Assembly (NCBI GenBank): GCA_014904985.1
Contig: MU129328.1
Span: forward strand, 1 to 28,201
Direction of reading: 5' to 3'
DNA: 28,201 bases
Origin: Hydnum rufescens UP504
Lineage: Eukaryota > Basidiomycota > Agaricomycetes > Cantharellales > Hydnaceae
A program made the translations under genes and the position numbers. The stretch's first letter is position 1; every line of letters begins with the position of its first letter. The notes beneath the pieces were generated by a model. It was not told the DNA's origin and searched no databases. It worked only from the letters and a program-made list of their open reading frames with translations. Positions 17,547-28,106 of the stretch are shown here, in pieces.

Positions 17547-18647
17547 ATGACTTCAGGATTGGAAGAGGTCTACCAGGCCGCTATGGTAGCCACCCACAAA
17601 GCTCTTAGTAGTGAGGAAGAGGACGAAGAAACTGACATTCTGTTTACTGTACCTGATGAATCATCCCTAGAGGGAATTGCTTGCTATGTCATCCCTGGTG
17701 AGGGTGGATCCGCCCCCGACCTAAACATTGAAAGGACACACAACTCCCCTGAAGAAGTGTACACTCCAGAGCCTATGGTAAAAAGGCCCCCAGGACTAGC
17801 CAGCCTGGGAATGGATGCTTTCAAATTGCAATGTTGTGTCAATGATGTGAACAGTCCCATGATTGAAGTGGTCGCCAACTCAGGAGCCGCAGCCACCTTA
17901 GTGTCAGCCAAGTGTCTGAAGGCCCTGAAGGAACAAGGCCCGGCAATTAAGCAAGGGTTAAAACTGAGACTACTGCACCTTACTGGGGAAGCCAAGTGTC
18001 TAGGATATGTTACGCTCGATCTGTATTTTCGTAGTCAATTGGGGCCCATACTACTCCGAGGAGTCAAAGCCTACATTGTTGATGGAATGAACACTAACCT
18101 CTTAATTGGTGAGGATACGCACTGGGCCTGGCAACTCCATACCATGAGACCCGAACACGAAGCCTACTGGCAAGTGGGAGACAGCGAACACCAAATCCCG
18201 GCTAGCCATACTATGAGAGATCAGGAAACCTTCATCGCCTCCTGGCGATCAGTAGATGTCCCGCGCGACAAAGCTGTTCCCAAGAAAGGACCGGGCACCA
18301 TCACCCTGGGAAGAAGGAAAATGGGTACAGGGAAGATTGTGGCCCTGGAAGATACTTGTATTCCCGGAGGACATGTGGCCCAAGTACAGGTTAAAGGAGA
18401 CTACGACCATTACAGCGGACTACGTCTAATCGAGAAACAAATAATATGGAGGGGTAGTCACAGTTTCCTAGCCTCGGTCGACTGTATAGTGGACACGGCG
18501 AAGGACCTAACTTTACCTATTGCCAACCCTTCTTCCTCACCTAAACTGTTACGCAAAGCGGAAGTGGTGGGACACATGCTCGATCCCCTCCAATGTCTCA
18601 GCAAGGAGTCCGACTTGAGCCCAGAAGACAGGGAATGGTTCGAATGA
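17547..18647 (+). pseudogene. Aspartic protease region, Ty3 element B
   Basis: It continues the gag frame. An acidic stretch (SSEEEDEETD) precedes the protease-like fold. The active-site strand reads VVANSGAAATLVS, where retropepsins have D-S/T-G, so the catalytic Asp is Asn (codon 17877-17879). LLIGEDTHWAWQL looks like the C-terminal I-G-x-D strand. A conserved region before RT follows and ends at TGA 18645-18647. Between 18650 and 18720 the frame shifts into an acidic linker (EPQETTGADSQEFTGEG) leading to RT. Confidence 0.7.
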
Positions 18648-18828
18648 AAGGCCTATTCATTCACACACTTGTAGAGGGATCGCTCAGTAAACAAGACTTG
18701 AACCAAATGGGCCCCAAGGATCGTCCCAGGAGCCCCAGGAGACCACCGGTGCGGACTCCCAGGAGTTCACTGGAGAAGGTCCGAAGACTGCCAAGACGGG
18801 TGATACCACAGAACGAAAGTCCCAAGAT

Positions 18829-19816
18829 TTGGAGAGCCTGATCGATGTGGACCCCTCCCTGGCTACCGAGCAGTGGGTACACCTCTATGAAGTATTACGG
18901 AGGCACAAACTGGCTTTCGGATTCGACGTACGATTGGGCAAGCACCCTACCAAAGTGCACATCGAACTAGTCCCCGGTACCAAGCCTATCTCATCCGCAC
19001 TGTACATTGCCTCTCCCGCTAAAAGGGAGCTCATCAATAAACAGTTGGACTTGTGGTTGAAGCAGGGGGTAATTGAACCATCAAACAGCCCTTGGGGAGC
19101 CCAGTTTTGATCGTACACAAAAATGGCAAGGACCGACTCTGTGTCGATTGGAGGAGGCTGAACACCACCACCATACCCAACCAGTTCCCGATACCATGGC
19201 AAAGTGACATTTTACAAGCGCTCTCTGGGGCGCAATATCTGTCCTCTTTTGATGCACTAGCTGGGTTCACCCAACTGGAGTTCGATAGTACCTCTCAACC
19301 CTACACTGCCATGAGGACACATCGGGGGTTGCATCAATTCACAAGAATGCCCTTCGGATGGAGGAATGGCCCCCGATTTTCCAACGTGTCATGCAGGAAA
19401 TCTTAGCCCCCTACCTGTGGATATTCACACTGGTATACATCGATGATATTGTGGTCTACTCAAGAACCTTTGACGAGCATCTCAACCATATTGGTATGGT
19501 CCTCGAGGCCATTAAAAAGTCTGGAATTATGCTGGCGCCCCACAAGTGTCGTGTAGGTATCGAAGTATACAACTTTTAGGACAAAGGTGTCACGTCTGGC
19601 CTGTCCACCAATGCAGAAAAGATACAGGCCATTGTGGCCCTGGCCACTCCTCATCACTGTAAGGACCTGGAAACCTTCTTGGGCATGGCCATCTATTTCG
19701 CTGCGTACATACCCTGTTTTTCGGGAATAGCAGCCCTGTTGTTCATTTTGTTACGAAAGGGTATGCCCTGGATTTGGAAGGCCGAGCATGAGGAGGCCTA
19801 CGAAATGATGAAATGA
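18829..19816 (+). pseudogene. Reverse transcriptase, Ty3 element B
   Basis: The RT N-terminal block reads KHPTKVHIELVPGTKPI and GVIEPSNSPWGA. A one-base loss near 19100 shifts the frame to VLIVHKNGKDRLCVDWRRLN, then SFDALAGFTQLEFD and FTRMPFGWRNGP. A second shift near 19375 leads to FQRVMQEILAPYLW and the catalytic YIDD box (LVYIDDIVVYS, near 19433-19465). The thumb/connection (FLGMAIYFAAYIPCFSGIA, WIWKAEHEEAYE) ends at TGA 19814-19816. TAG at 19577-19579 is the one non-TGA stop not caused by a frameshift. It would have copied element RNA into cDNA. Confidence 0.8.
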
Positions 19817-20402
19817 GCGTTAACGTCGGCACCAGTCCGTGGTCACCCGATACGTGGCCAAGGCTACAGGCTATACACAGACGCCTCTGACGTGGCCCTT
19901 GCCGGAGCCTTGCAACAGATCCAGCCATATTAATTCGTGACCTACACAAAACCAAAACCTATGAATGTCTTTATAACGCGTACAAGGAGGGGATCCAGTA
20001 CCCGATCTGACTGTGAAGCTCTCAGAGACCCATGATGACTGTCTGGCACCAGGGCCCTGGGCAGAATCATTTGAAGAAACTACTGTCCAAGTGGAGAGGG
20101 TTATCGCCTATTGGAGTCATACGTGCAAGCCCGCTGAAACCCGGTACTCGGCCACGGAAAGGGAGGCCCTAGTGGCTAAAGATAGTCTAATATGGTTCTT
20201 GCCCTTTATAGAGGGGGAACAAATCCTTCTCGTAACAGACCATGCAGCCTTGCAGTGTGCAAAAACCTACGAAAATGCCAATCAGTGTCTTAGCGCATGG
20301 GGAGCAGTATTCACAGCCTTCCCAGGGATGACTATAGTACATCAACCAGGCCATATCCATTCCAATGTGGACCCCCTGTCCAGACTACTGCTAACCCCTG
20401 AA
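19817..20402 (+). pseudogene. RNase H, Ty3 element B
   Basis: The frame after the TGA gives YRLYTDASDVALAGALQQIQP with the first catalytic Asp. Small shifts near 19930 and 19990 lead into the frame open from about 20000 (ESFEETTVQVERVIAYWS). The remaining acidic residues are in ATEREALVAK (Glu), LLVTDHAALQ (Asp) and HSNVDPLSRL (Asp). Its closest relative in the window is fragment C at 26787. Confidence 0.75.
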
Positions 20403-21964
20403 GTAGTATCGCCCAAGGATCAAGACCTCCCTAAACTGGTCATGAACGAGAGTGATCAAACAAGTAGTTCGAGTCTCGCTCAATGTTCCCCCAGCATGGG
20501 AAGGGCCATATTTGTTCTTACACGAACCCAGACAGTCATACCAAACGATTCGCAGATTACCGACAACCCACCAGTGACAGTTTCCCTGGGTGTCCCGGAT
20601 GCAACCATGGAGATCCAAAGTCTAGAGAGGCTGCCGCCAGGACTAAATTTGTCTATCTCAACCAATACAATTTGTTGTTTCCAGGAGGGATACATCAACA
20701 ACCCGGAGTTCAAAGCCATCTGGACCAGGACAAGAGTTGACTCAGCCTCCCAGACCCCACAAGGTCGAAAGTTGAACTTGAACGCTTCCGCCAATTCACC
20801 AGGGGCGATAACAGACTCCTACTTTTTAAGGACTCGGATGGCCGATCCAGGTTATGTGTACCCTCAAAGGAGCAACTCACCCTTGTCAAGGAAGCCCATG
20901 ACGCCCCCCATGAGTCTGCTCACGGCTGGTGGGGAAAAACGTTGGAAATACTTCGCCAAGGATTCTACTGGAAGTCCATGCAAGAGGATGTCCTACGTTA
21001 CTGCGAAACTTGTGACATTTGCCAGAAGACTAAACATGACCAATTGGGACCCAAGGGCTACCTCCAACCAATCGACGTGCCCATGTTACCATTTGAAGTC
21101 ATCAGCATGGACTTCATAACAGGACTGCCCAAGTCGGGAGAATACGATGCGATATTAGTCGTTGTGGACAAGCTCACGAAGTATGGCATTTTTGTCCCCA
21201 CCACCACCCATGTAACCGCAGATAGAACGGCTGCATTACTACATAAAGAAGTATACAAGCATTTTGGCCTACCATCACGGATCGTGAGCAACCACGATCC
21301 ACACTTTATAAGCAACTTCTGGCACGCTCTAGCGAATTACTTCGACACACGACTAGCGATGTCCACCTCGCACCACCCTCAAACTGATGGCCAAACCGAG
21401 GTGATGAACCAACACCTCGAGACCATGATACAGTGCTACGTAAATGCAGACTGCTCCGATTGGGCCAACTGGCTGAATGTATTAGTGTCTGCTTACAACA
21501 GAGCCACGCACTCGGCCACACAGATGTTGCCTGCCTCCTTATTGTTGGGGTATACGCCCCAAACTCCCCTATGTTTACTACAGGAATTGGCAGGATCAAT
21601 ACTCACAGACAGCCCGTTGGCAGACACATGCATTAAGGCCCTTCGGGTCTGAAGGGATCTGGCCCACGATGCCATTATCCGAGCCACTGACTCTCAAGCA
21701 TATCAATACAATAAAAAACAAAGAGCCATCCTTTATAAAGTGGGCAATGAGGTATTACTAAACCCCCATTCGTTGGAACTCATGGACATCAAGGGTACCG
21801 GATGCAAGCTTATGCAACGAAGAATCGGCCCATTCAAAATCACCGAAGTCCTCAGTCCCACCACCTATAGGATACGACTTCCGGACTCAATGCCGATGCA
21901 TAACGTCATCAACCTAGAACACCTTAGCCTATACCGATGATCTCAAGATAAAGACCGACCCAGG
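20403..21964 (+). pseudogene. Integrase, Ty3 element B
   Basis: A spacer follows RNase H, and the frame shifts near 20740. It then reads FTRGDNRLLLFKDSDGR and the H2C2 zinc domain (EAHDAPHESAHGWWG, CETCDICQKTK). The core begins with the first Asp in VISMDFITGLP. The second site reads IVSNHDPHF, so the catalytic Asp is Asn (21290-21292) and the neighbouring Arg is His. The Glu is kept in HHPQTDGQTEVMNQHLE. The C-terminal GPFKITEVL and PDSMPMHNVINLEHLSLY follow. In-frame TGA codons are at 21650-21652 and 21938-21940. Confidence 0.8.
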
Positions 21965-22582
21965 ATGCCAAATCCTCGGGATGATTTAAAAGTCTCCGAA
22001 GAGTACAAAGTAGAAAGGATTATGGACTCTAGGTACAACAAGAAAAAAAGGATTGTAGAATATCTGGTTCGTTGGCTGGGCTATGGGCTGGAGCACGATT
22101 CATGGCAGTTGAGCCATGACCTACATAACGCCCCGGAGGTTGTAAAGAAATTTAAGGACCATACGGCCACCAGTATCGCCCTGGACCCTGAGATCCCGTT
22201 GGCCCTACTTACGGTGATAGCCGGGTTTGAGGGCCCCACGTTGTTCTCCAAACCGCACATGAGGTCCCGCACCGACTTCCAAAACAGCAGCCCAGCATGC
22301 TATATGGGAGAGCCACGATATGGCTACACCTTCTACAAAACGTACCATGCTGTCCTAATGCCACCGATCGCACGACTTACCCAAACTGGACATATGGGCA
22401 TGTTGGACATCCTTGGTCAATGGCCTTCTTTCGAACTAGTCACCTCTGTGCAGCCCCTTAGCCTACTCGCAGCATTTGTGCCCACCTTTCTACAGCCGAT
22501 CTGCAAAGTACGGGATGAGAACAAACAATCCGTCGTCAAAAAGGCAGCCCATGCTGTAAATATTTTGCAACAAACACAGTAA
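21965..22582 (+). pseudogene. Chromodomain and C-terminal tail, Ty3 element B
   Basis: It runs in the same frame as integrase. EEYKVERIMDSRYNKKKR then VEYLVRWLGYGLEHDSW matches a chromodomain, with aromatic-cage positions Tyr, Trp and Trp in the usual spacing. Such domains steer integration toward histone-marked heterochromatin. Codons after about 22180 (LLTVIAGFEGP, TYHAVLMPPIA) match nothing that I know and may be leftover 3' region. The frame ends at TAA 22580-22582, where the palindromic element begins. Confidence 0.75.
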
Positions 22583-22689
22583 CTTGCCTTGGAAGGGTTG
22601 CATCAATACCCAGTAACTTTGTTGCAACAAGCTACAGTAACCCCATTTCATTAAACCTTTTGCATCCAGGCTATTATTATTATTCCAGT

Positions 22690-25600
22690 TAAATAATATA
22701 TATTTTATAATATTAATATCCCTAAATGCGGTAATTAGATAGCCCAATAAGGAAGGGTGCATTAGATAATATCCCATAATAACCTTGGATAATATCCAGT
22801 TACATAATACACTGATTCCTATTGAAAAAAAAGCCTAAATGCGGAAATTAAATGAACTACATCCAAGAAAATTTTCCCCATCCAGCCCATGGGGCCAGGA
22901 CCAGGGGGTGGTGCCTGGATGGATGGAGGACCCCTAGGGACCCTGATACAATGAAAAAACCAGGCCCAGGGCCACTGGTTAGTGCCTGAAACAAATGAGA
23001 ACAGTAAAAACAGCACTGGAACCACCGGAAATTGCCGCAAACTAACCACTGGGCGGACGTGTCTGAAATTTGGCACATGATTAGAGACTATTAGGACGCA
23101 AATCATATCAAAATTTCAGCCCAATCCATGCATTACTTATGGAGATATGGGCCAAACATGTTTGGACATTAAAAATTGATTTCCTCCCCCTATAAAATAG
23201 CTGGGGACTTGAAAATTTACACAGAGTATGAAGTCATTATAAAGTAATTATGTGCCAAAAATCAGCCCAATCCATGCACTTAAAGAGGGGGAACTGGGCA
23301 GGGAGGACCGGAACCACCAGAAGTTGCCAGAAAATAAGCGCTTGGCAGACATGTCTGAAATTTGGCACCTGTTAGGAGGCCACTTGTATGCAAATCATAT
23401 CAAAATTCCAGCCCAATTCATGCATTACTTATGGAGATATGGGCCAAACAAGTTTTGACATTGAAAATTGATTTACTCCCCCTACAGTCAAGATATGAAC
23501 TTGAAATTTTACACAGAGTATATTCATATAATGGACTAAATGTATGCCAAAAATCAGCCAGATCAGTTGAGTTTGAGACATTCAACTCCTTTGGCAGGCA
23601 GAAAAGAGGAACAACCCCACCATAAATGTGAATCACCCCACACTGGGCCCAAAATAGGTGGAATTGACCTGTAATATTATGATACAGACTATATCCAAGA
23701 ATGGAATGAATTGGATGGGTGGAAGTGGCTGAAATTGAGGGGGAGGGGAAGGATAATCAAAAGTGAATTACACAAGATGTAGAGCAGGCATGGATTTGAT
23801 ATCAGGCCACTAGTGTAATATGTATATGGGGAGCTCATATACCAAATATCAGCCTAACCAGACTCCATTTAGGCATTGCTCCACATCATCCCCCCCTAAC
23901 TCACAATTTCCTCCCCAGGGCCTTCCATCCATACCATTACCCTGAAAATTCACAGTTGGCTCATCCAAACACATTCATAACATCCCTCAAAATTTCAGAT
24001 TTCTTACTGCAATGTGAGACCTTGCAGAATATTTTCAAGTTTCACTGTAATACACCCTCCAGTGGGGGCACTTCCAGAGCTCCAATGACTCTGATTTTTT
24101 GTAGGCCACACCTGGTCACCATTTGAGGCTCAGGTGCAAAATTTCAGGCCATTCTAAGCACTTCTGGCATTGGTCACATGACCCAGATCTTCCCCTCCCC
24201 CTGCTTCACTCAGTGATCCAATTTGCATGGACTTTGTGGCCATTTGTAGTAGTAGTAGGTGACACCCCATGATTCCAATTTGAAGACATTCCATGGAATA
24301 TTCATTGAGTTATTCAAGAAACATTCCAGATCAATTCAATTTGAGGTCAGAACTATGGTATTTAGTGGAAATACTGTGGTTCTGACCTCAAATTGAATTG
24401 ATCTGGAATGTTTCTTGAATAACTCAATGAATATTCCATGGAATGTCTTCAAATTGGAATCATGGGGTGTCACCCACTACTACTACAAATGGCCACAAAG
24501 TCCATGCAAATTGGATCACTGAGTGAAGCAGGGGAGGGGAAGATCTGGGTCATGTGACCAATGCCAGAAGTGCTTAGAATGGCCTGAAATTTTGCACCTG
24601 AGCCTCAAATGGTGACCAGGTGTGGCCTACAAAAAATCAGAGTCATTGGAGCTCTGGAAGTGCCCCCACTGGAGGGTGTATTACAGTGAAACTTGAAAAT
24701 ATTCTGCAAGGTCTCACATTGCAGTAAGAAATCTGAAATTTTGAGGGATGTTATGAATGTGTTTGGATGAGCCAACTGTGAATTTTCAGGGTAATGGTAT
24801 GGATGGAAGGCCCTGGGGAGGAAATTGTGAGTTAGGGGGGGATGATGTGGAGCAATGCCTAAATGGAGTCTGGTTAGGCTGATATTTGGTATATGAGCTC
24901 CCCATATACATATTACACTAGTGGCCTGATATCAAGATCCATGCCTGCTCTACACCTTGTGTAATTCACTTTTGATTATCCTTCCCCTCCCCCTCAATTT
25001 CAGCCACTTCCACCACATCCAATTCATTCCATTCTTGGATATAGTCTGTATCATAATATTACAGGTCAATTCCACCTATTTTGGGCCCAGTGTGGGGTGA
25101 TTCACATTTATGGTGGGGTTGTTCCTCTTTTCTGCCTGCCAAAGGAGTTGAATGTCTCAAACTCAACTGATCTGGCTGATTTTTGGCATACATTTAGTCC
25201 ATTATATGAATATACTCTGTGTAAAATTTCAAGTTCATATCTTGACTGTAGGGGGAGTAAATCAATTTTCAATGTCAAAACTTGTTTGGCCCATATCTCC
25301 ATAAGTAATGCATGAATTGGGCTGGAATTTTGATATGATTTGCATACAAGTGGCCTCCTAACAGGTGCCAAATTTCAGACATGTCTGCCAAGCGCTTATT
25401 TTCTGGCAACTTCTGGTGGTTCCGGTCCTCCCTGCCCAGTTCCCCCTCTTTAAGTGCATGGATTGGGCTGATTTTTGGCACATAATTACTTTATAATGAC
25501 TTCATACTCTGTGTAAATTTTCAAGTCCCCAGCTATTTTATAGGGGGAGGAAATCAATTTTTAATGTCCAAACATGTTTGGCCCATATCTCCATAAGTAA

Positions 25601-26560
25601 TGCATGGATTGGGCTGAAATTTTGATATGATTTGCGTCCTAATAGTCTCTAATCATGTGCCAAATTTCAGACACGTCCGCCCAGCGGTTATTTTGCGGAA
25701 ACTTCCGGTGGTTCTGGTCCCCCCTGCCCAGTTCTCCCTCTTTAGGTTCATGGATTGGGCTGATTCTTGGCACATGGTTACTTCATAATGACATCATACT
25801 ATGTGTGAAGTTTCAAGTCCCTAGCTATTTTATAGGGGGAGGAAATCAATTTTTAATGTCTGAACCTGTTTGGTCCATATCTCCATAAGTAATGCATGAA
25901 TTGGGCTGGAATTTTGATATGATTTGCGTACCAATGGCCTCCTAACAGGTGCCAAATTTCAGACACATCTGCCCAGCGCTTATTTTCTGGCAACTTCCGG
26001 TGGTTCTGGTCCTCCCTGCCCAGTTCCCCCTCTTTAAGTGCATGTATTGGGCTGATTTTTGGCACATAGTTGCTTCATAATGACCTCATGCTCTGTGTGA
26101 ATTTTCAACTCCCTAGCTATTTTATAGGGGGAGGAAATCAATTTCTAATGTCCAAACTTGTTTAACCCATATCTCCATAAGTAATGCATGGATTGGGCTG
26201 GAATTTTGATATGATTTGCATCCTAACAGTCTCTAATCATGTGCCAAATTTCAGACTCGTCCACCTGGCGCTTATTTTCCGGCAATTTCCGGTGGTTCTG
26301 GTGCTGTTTTTACTGTTCTCATTGTTTCAGGCACTAACCAGTGGCCCTGGGCCTGGTTTTTTCACTGTATCAGGGTCCCTAGGGGTCCATCCATCCATCC
26401 CAGGCACCACCCCCTGGTCCTGGGCCCCCATTGGGCTGGATGGGGAAATTTTTCTTGGATGTAGTTCATTTAATTTCCGCATTTAGGCTTTTTTTCAATA
26501 GGAATCAGTGTATTATGTAACTGGATACCATTTAGGAATCATTATATAATATTTTTAGCC
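22690..26560. repeat. 3.9-kb palindrome with unequal arms (copy 2)
   Basis: The axis is near 24366 (GGTATTTAGTGGAAATACTG); 24341 pairs with 24391. Arms are essentially exact over at least 385 bp: 23252-23636 and 25097-25481 give identical translations on opposite strands. Terminal words GCCTAAATGCGG (22832) and CCGCATTTAGGC (26477) match copy 1. The right arm is about 590 bp longer than the left. Confidence 0.9.
25173..26340. repeat. 292-bp tandem repeat, four copies in the right arm
   Basis: GGGCTGATTTTTGGCACA or close variants begin at 25173, 25465, 25757 and 26049, each 292 bp apart. Each unit also carries CATATCTCCATAAGTAATGC and GTGCCAAATTTCAGAC. The left arm has two units (ends of CCAAAAATCAGCC at about 23268 and 23560), as does each arm of copy 1. 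Confidence 0.85.
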
Positions 26561-26714
26561 CCCCCAACCCCAGTATGGATATTATCCTAAATAGGAAATG
26601 ATTGGATGCAAATCCATTAAGAACCCAACTGAGCCATTGGCTGATATTAAAATGCCTGGGGGTTACCCCAGCTGATGCAACAGCTAACCTGATGCATCAA
26701 AAACACGGTAATGG

Positions 26715-26758
26715 TAACTTACCGCAATTTTTGCAAAAAACTTGTGGTAAGTTACCAT
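26715..26758. repeat. Hairpin near the right end of copy 2
   Basis: GGTAACTTACCGCAA pairs with TTGTGGTAAGTTACC around TTTTTGCAAAAAAC. It is flanked by several GATGCA / TGCATC words (26674-26783) also found at the left end. Confidence 0.65.
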
Positions 26759-26786
26759 ATCTGATGCAATAAGTCTACAGCATCAG

Positions 26787-28106
26787 GTGAGTCTACAACA
26801 GGTACAGCCAATGGCAGTCAGAGATCTAAAGGGCACGAAAATATATGACAGGATCCTCGATGCCCATTCCAAAGGAGAATCAGTCCCAAGAATCACCTGT
26901 CAAATCTCGAAGAATACAAACGATGTGCCCAACCCCGACCCATGGGCTGAAGAGGTAGAAACTACAACAGTATACGTTGAGCGAGTAATAGCCTACTGGA
27001 GCAGATCTCTGAAGTCAGCGGAGCGGAACTATTCAGCAACGGAAAGAGAAGCCCTAGGGGTTAAGGAAGCGCTAGTGCGATTCCAACCCTTCATCGAAGG
27101 AGAAAAGAATATAGTGATCACAGACCATGCAGCTTTACAGTGGGCCCGGACATACGAGAATGCGAACAGGTGTCTCACGGCATGGGGGGCAGTATTCGCA
27201 GCATATCCAGGCCTGGACATAGTGCATAGGGCAGGCATCGTTCACTCGAACGTCGACCCCCTCTTGAGGCTATGACAGATTCCGCCGCATCAATCGCCTG
27301 TGGAGGATAACTCACCCTCCTTACCGAGTCAGCTCCCCACACAACTGGTATTCGCATGGGAGGATGCAGTGGAAAGGAAGCTGGCAGAGCAAGCAGCATT
27401 CCTCTCAACCTGAGCTCAGAGCAAGAAACAGGAGTCGCAGGGCACCAAGGAAGCCCCTGCCAATGCAATGGACGAGATAGAGCAGGCTGCCCAGTGAAGG
27501 GCTCAAACAGCAAACCCCCCTGGTCGAGAGTATGCGCCACGAATGCTGGACATTGAGATTAGTCCCCAGCGAGTGGAAGCATTCACCAGAGGGTACCAAG
27601 CTGACCCTAGCTTCCGACAGCCATGGATTGAGGCAGCAGCAGACGAATCGGAGCTCCTAGCAGCCCAGAGATTCTACAAGTCCAATGAGGGACTCCTGAT
27701 CTTCTGAGATGCAGACTGGGTAGCACGATTATGCATGCCAAAGACAGAGGTACACAGGATACTCCAGGAATCCCACGAGTCACCTTGGGAAACAGCCCAC
27801 ACCAGATCCTCGAGGTTATTCCATAAGCTGGCTGCGCGATTTTATTGGCCAAAAATGTGGGCTGACATCATCGAATATACTAAAACATGCAACGTCTGCC
27901 AGAAGACCAAATCAGACAAGCAAGGGCCGACAGGAAAGCTTTGTCCTCATGCAATTCCACTACTCCCATTCGAGGTGGTGACTCTGGATCTCATCATGGG
28001 CCTCCTGAAGTCGGAGGGGCACAATGCAGTACTAGTAATAGTGGACAAACTTACCAAGTTTGTCCAATACGTTCCCACTACCTCGAGCCTTAAGCAGGAG
28101 GGTTTC
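26787..28106 (+). pseudogene. Ty3/gypsy fragment C: RNase H to integrase start
   Basis: A single plus-strand frame begins inside RNase H (LQQVQPMAVRDLKGTKIYD; the first catalytic Asp is lost). It passes SATEREALGVK, IVITDHAALQWARTYENAN and IVHSNVDPLLRL, then a linker. The H2C2 zinc domain (SHESPWETAH, RFYWPKMWADI, CNVCQKTK) follows, then the integrase core start with its first Asp (VVTLDLIMGLLKS). TGA codons in frame are at 27273-27275, 27411-27413, 27495-27497 and 27705-27707; there is no TAA, TAG or frameshift. Similarity stops at about 28100, where an LTR-like sequence starts. Confidence 0.8.

Larger units (their letters stand above)
14080..22582 (+). mobile_element. Ty3/gypsy LTR retrotransposon B with chromodomain (plus strand, decayed)
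   Basis: The order is long gag (14952), CCHC knuckle, protease, RT, RNase H, integrase and chromodomain (to about 22200). This is a chromodomain-bearing Ty3/gypsy (chromovirus-like) layout. Gag to protease is one frame from 14952 to 18647, broken only by TGA codons. Pol carries about six small frameshifts. No 3' LTR is found before the palindromic element that starts near 22577. Head-to-head with element A, whose LTR begins at 14079. It is not functional. Confidence 0.8.
22577..26786. mobile_element. About 4.2-kb coding-free palindromic element (copy 2)
   Basis: It separates Ty3 element B from fragment C. Inverted similarity extends almost to both ends: left CAGTAACTTGCC and TTGCATCAATACCCAGTAAC, right (complement) TTGCATCAGATATGGTAACT and GGTAACCCCC. 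The core is a near-perfect palindrome of the same family as 3140-6247. There is no recognisable protein. The length is close to the 4,239 bp of copy 1. I could not find a flanking duplication, so the end positions are approximate. Confidence 0.65.

Noticed and set aside
7134..22582. TGA read as a sense codon (altered code)
   Set aside because: Active-site losses and frameshifts occur in the same elements, and at a recognisable site TGA stands for Arg, which fits CGA decay better than Trp recoding.
22560..22600. Flanking duplication for palindromic copy 2 (CAACAAACACAG against CAACAGGTACAG)
   Set aside because: Only partly identical and not abutting clear tips, so I could not accept it as a target duplication.
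23252..25481. Duplicate small ORFs of 68-87 codons on opposite strands
   Set aside because: They are identical only because the palindrome arms are identical; they have no domain and no conserved start context.
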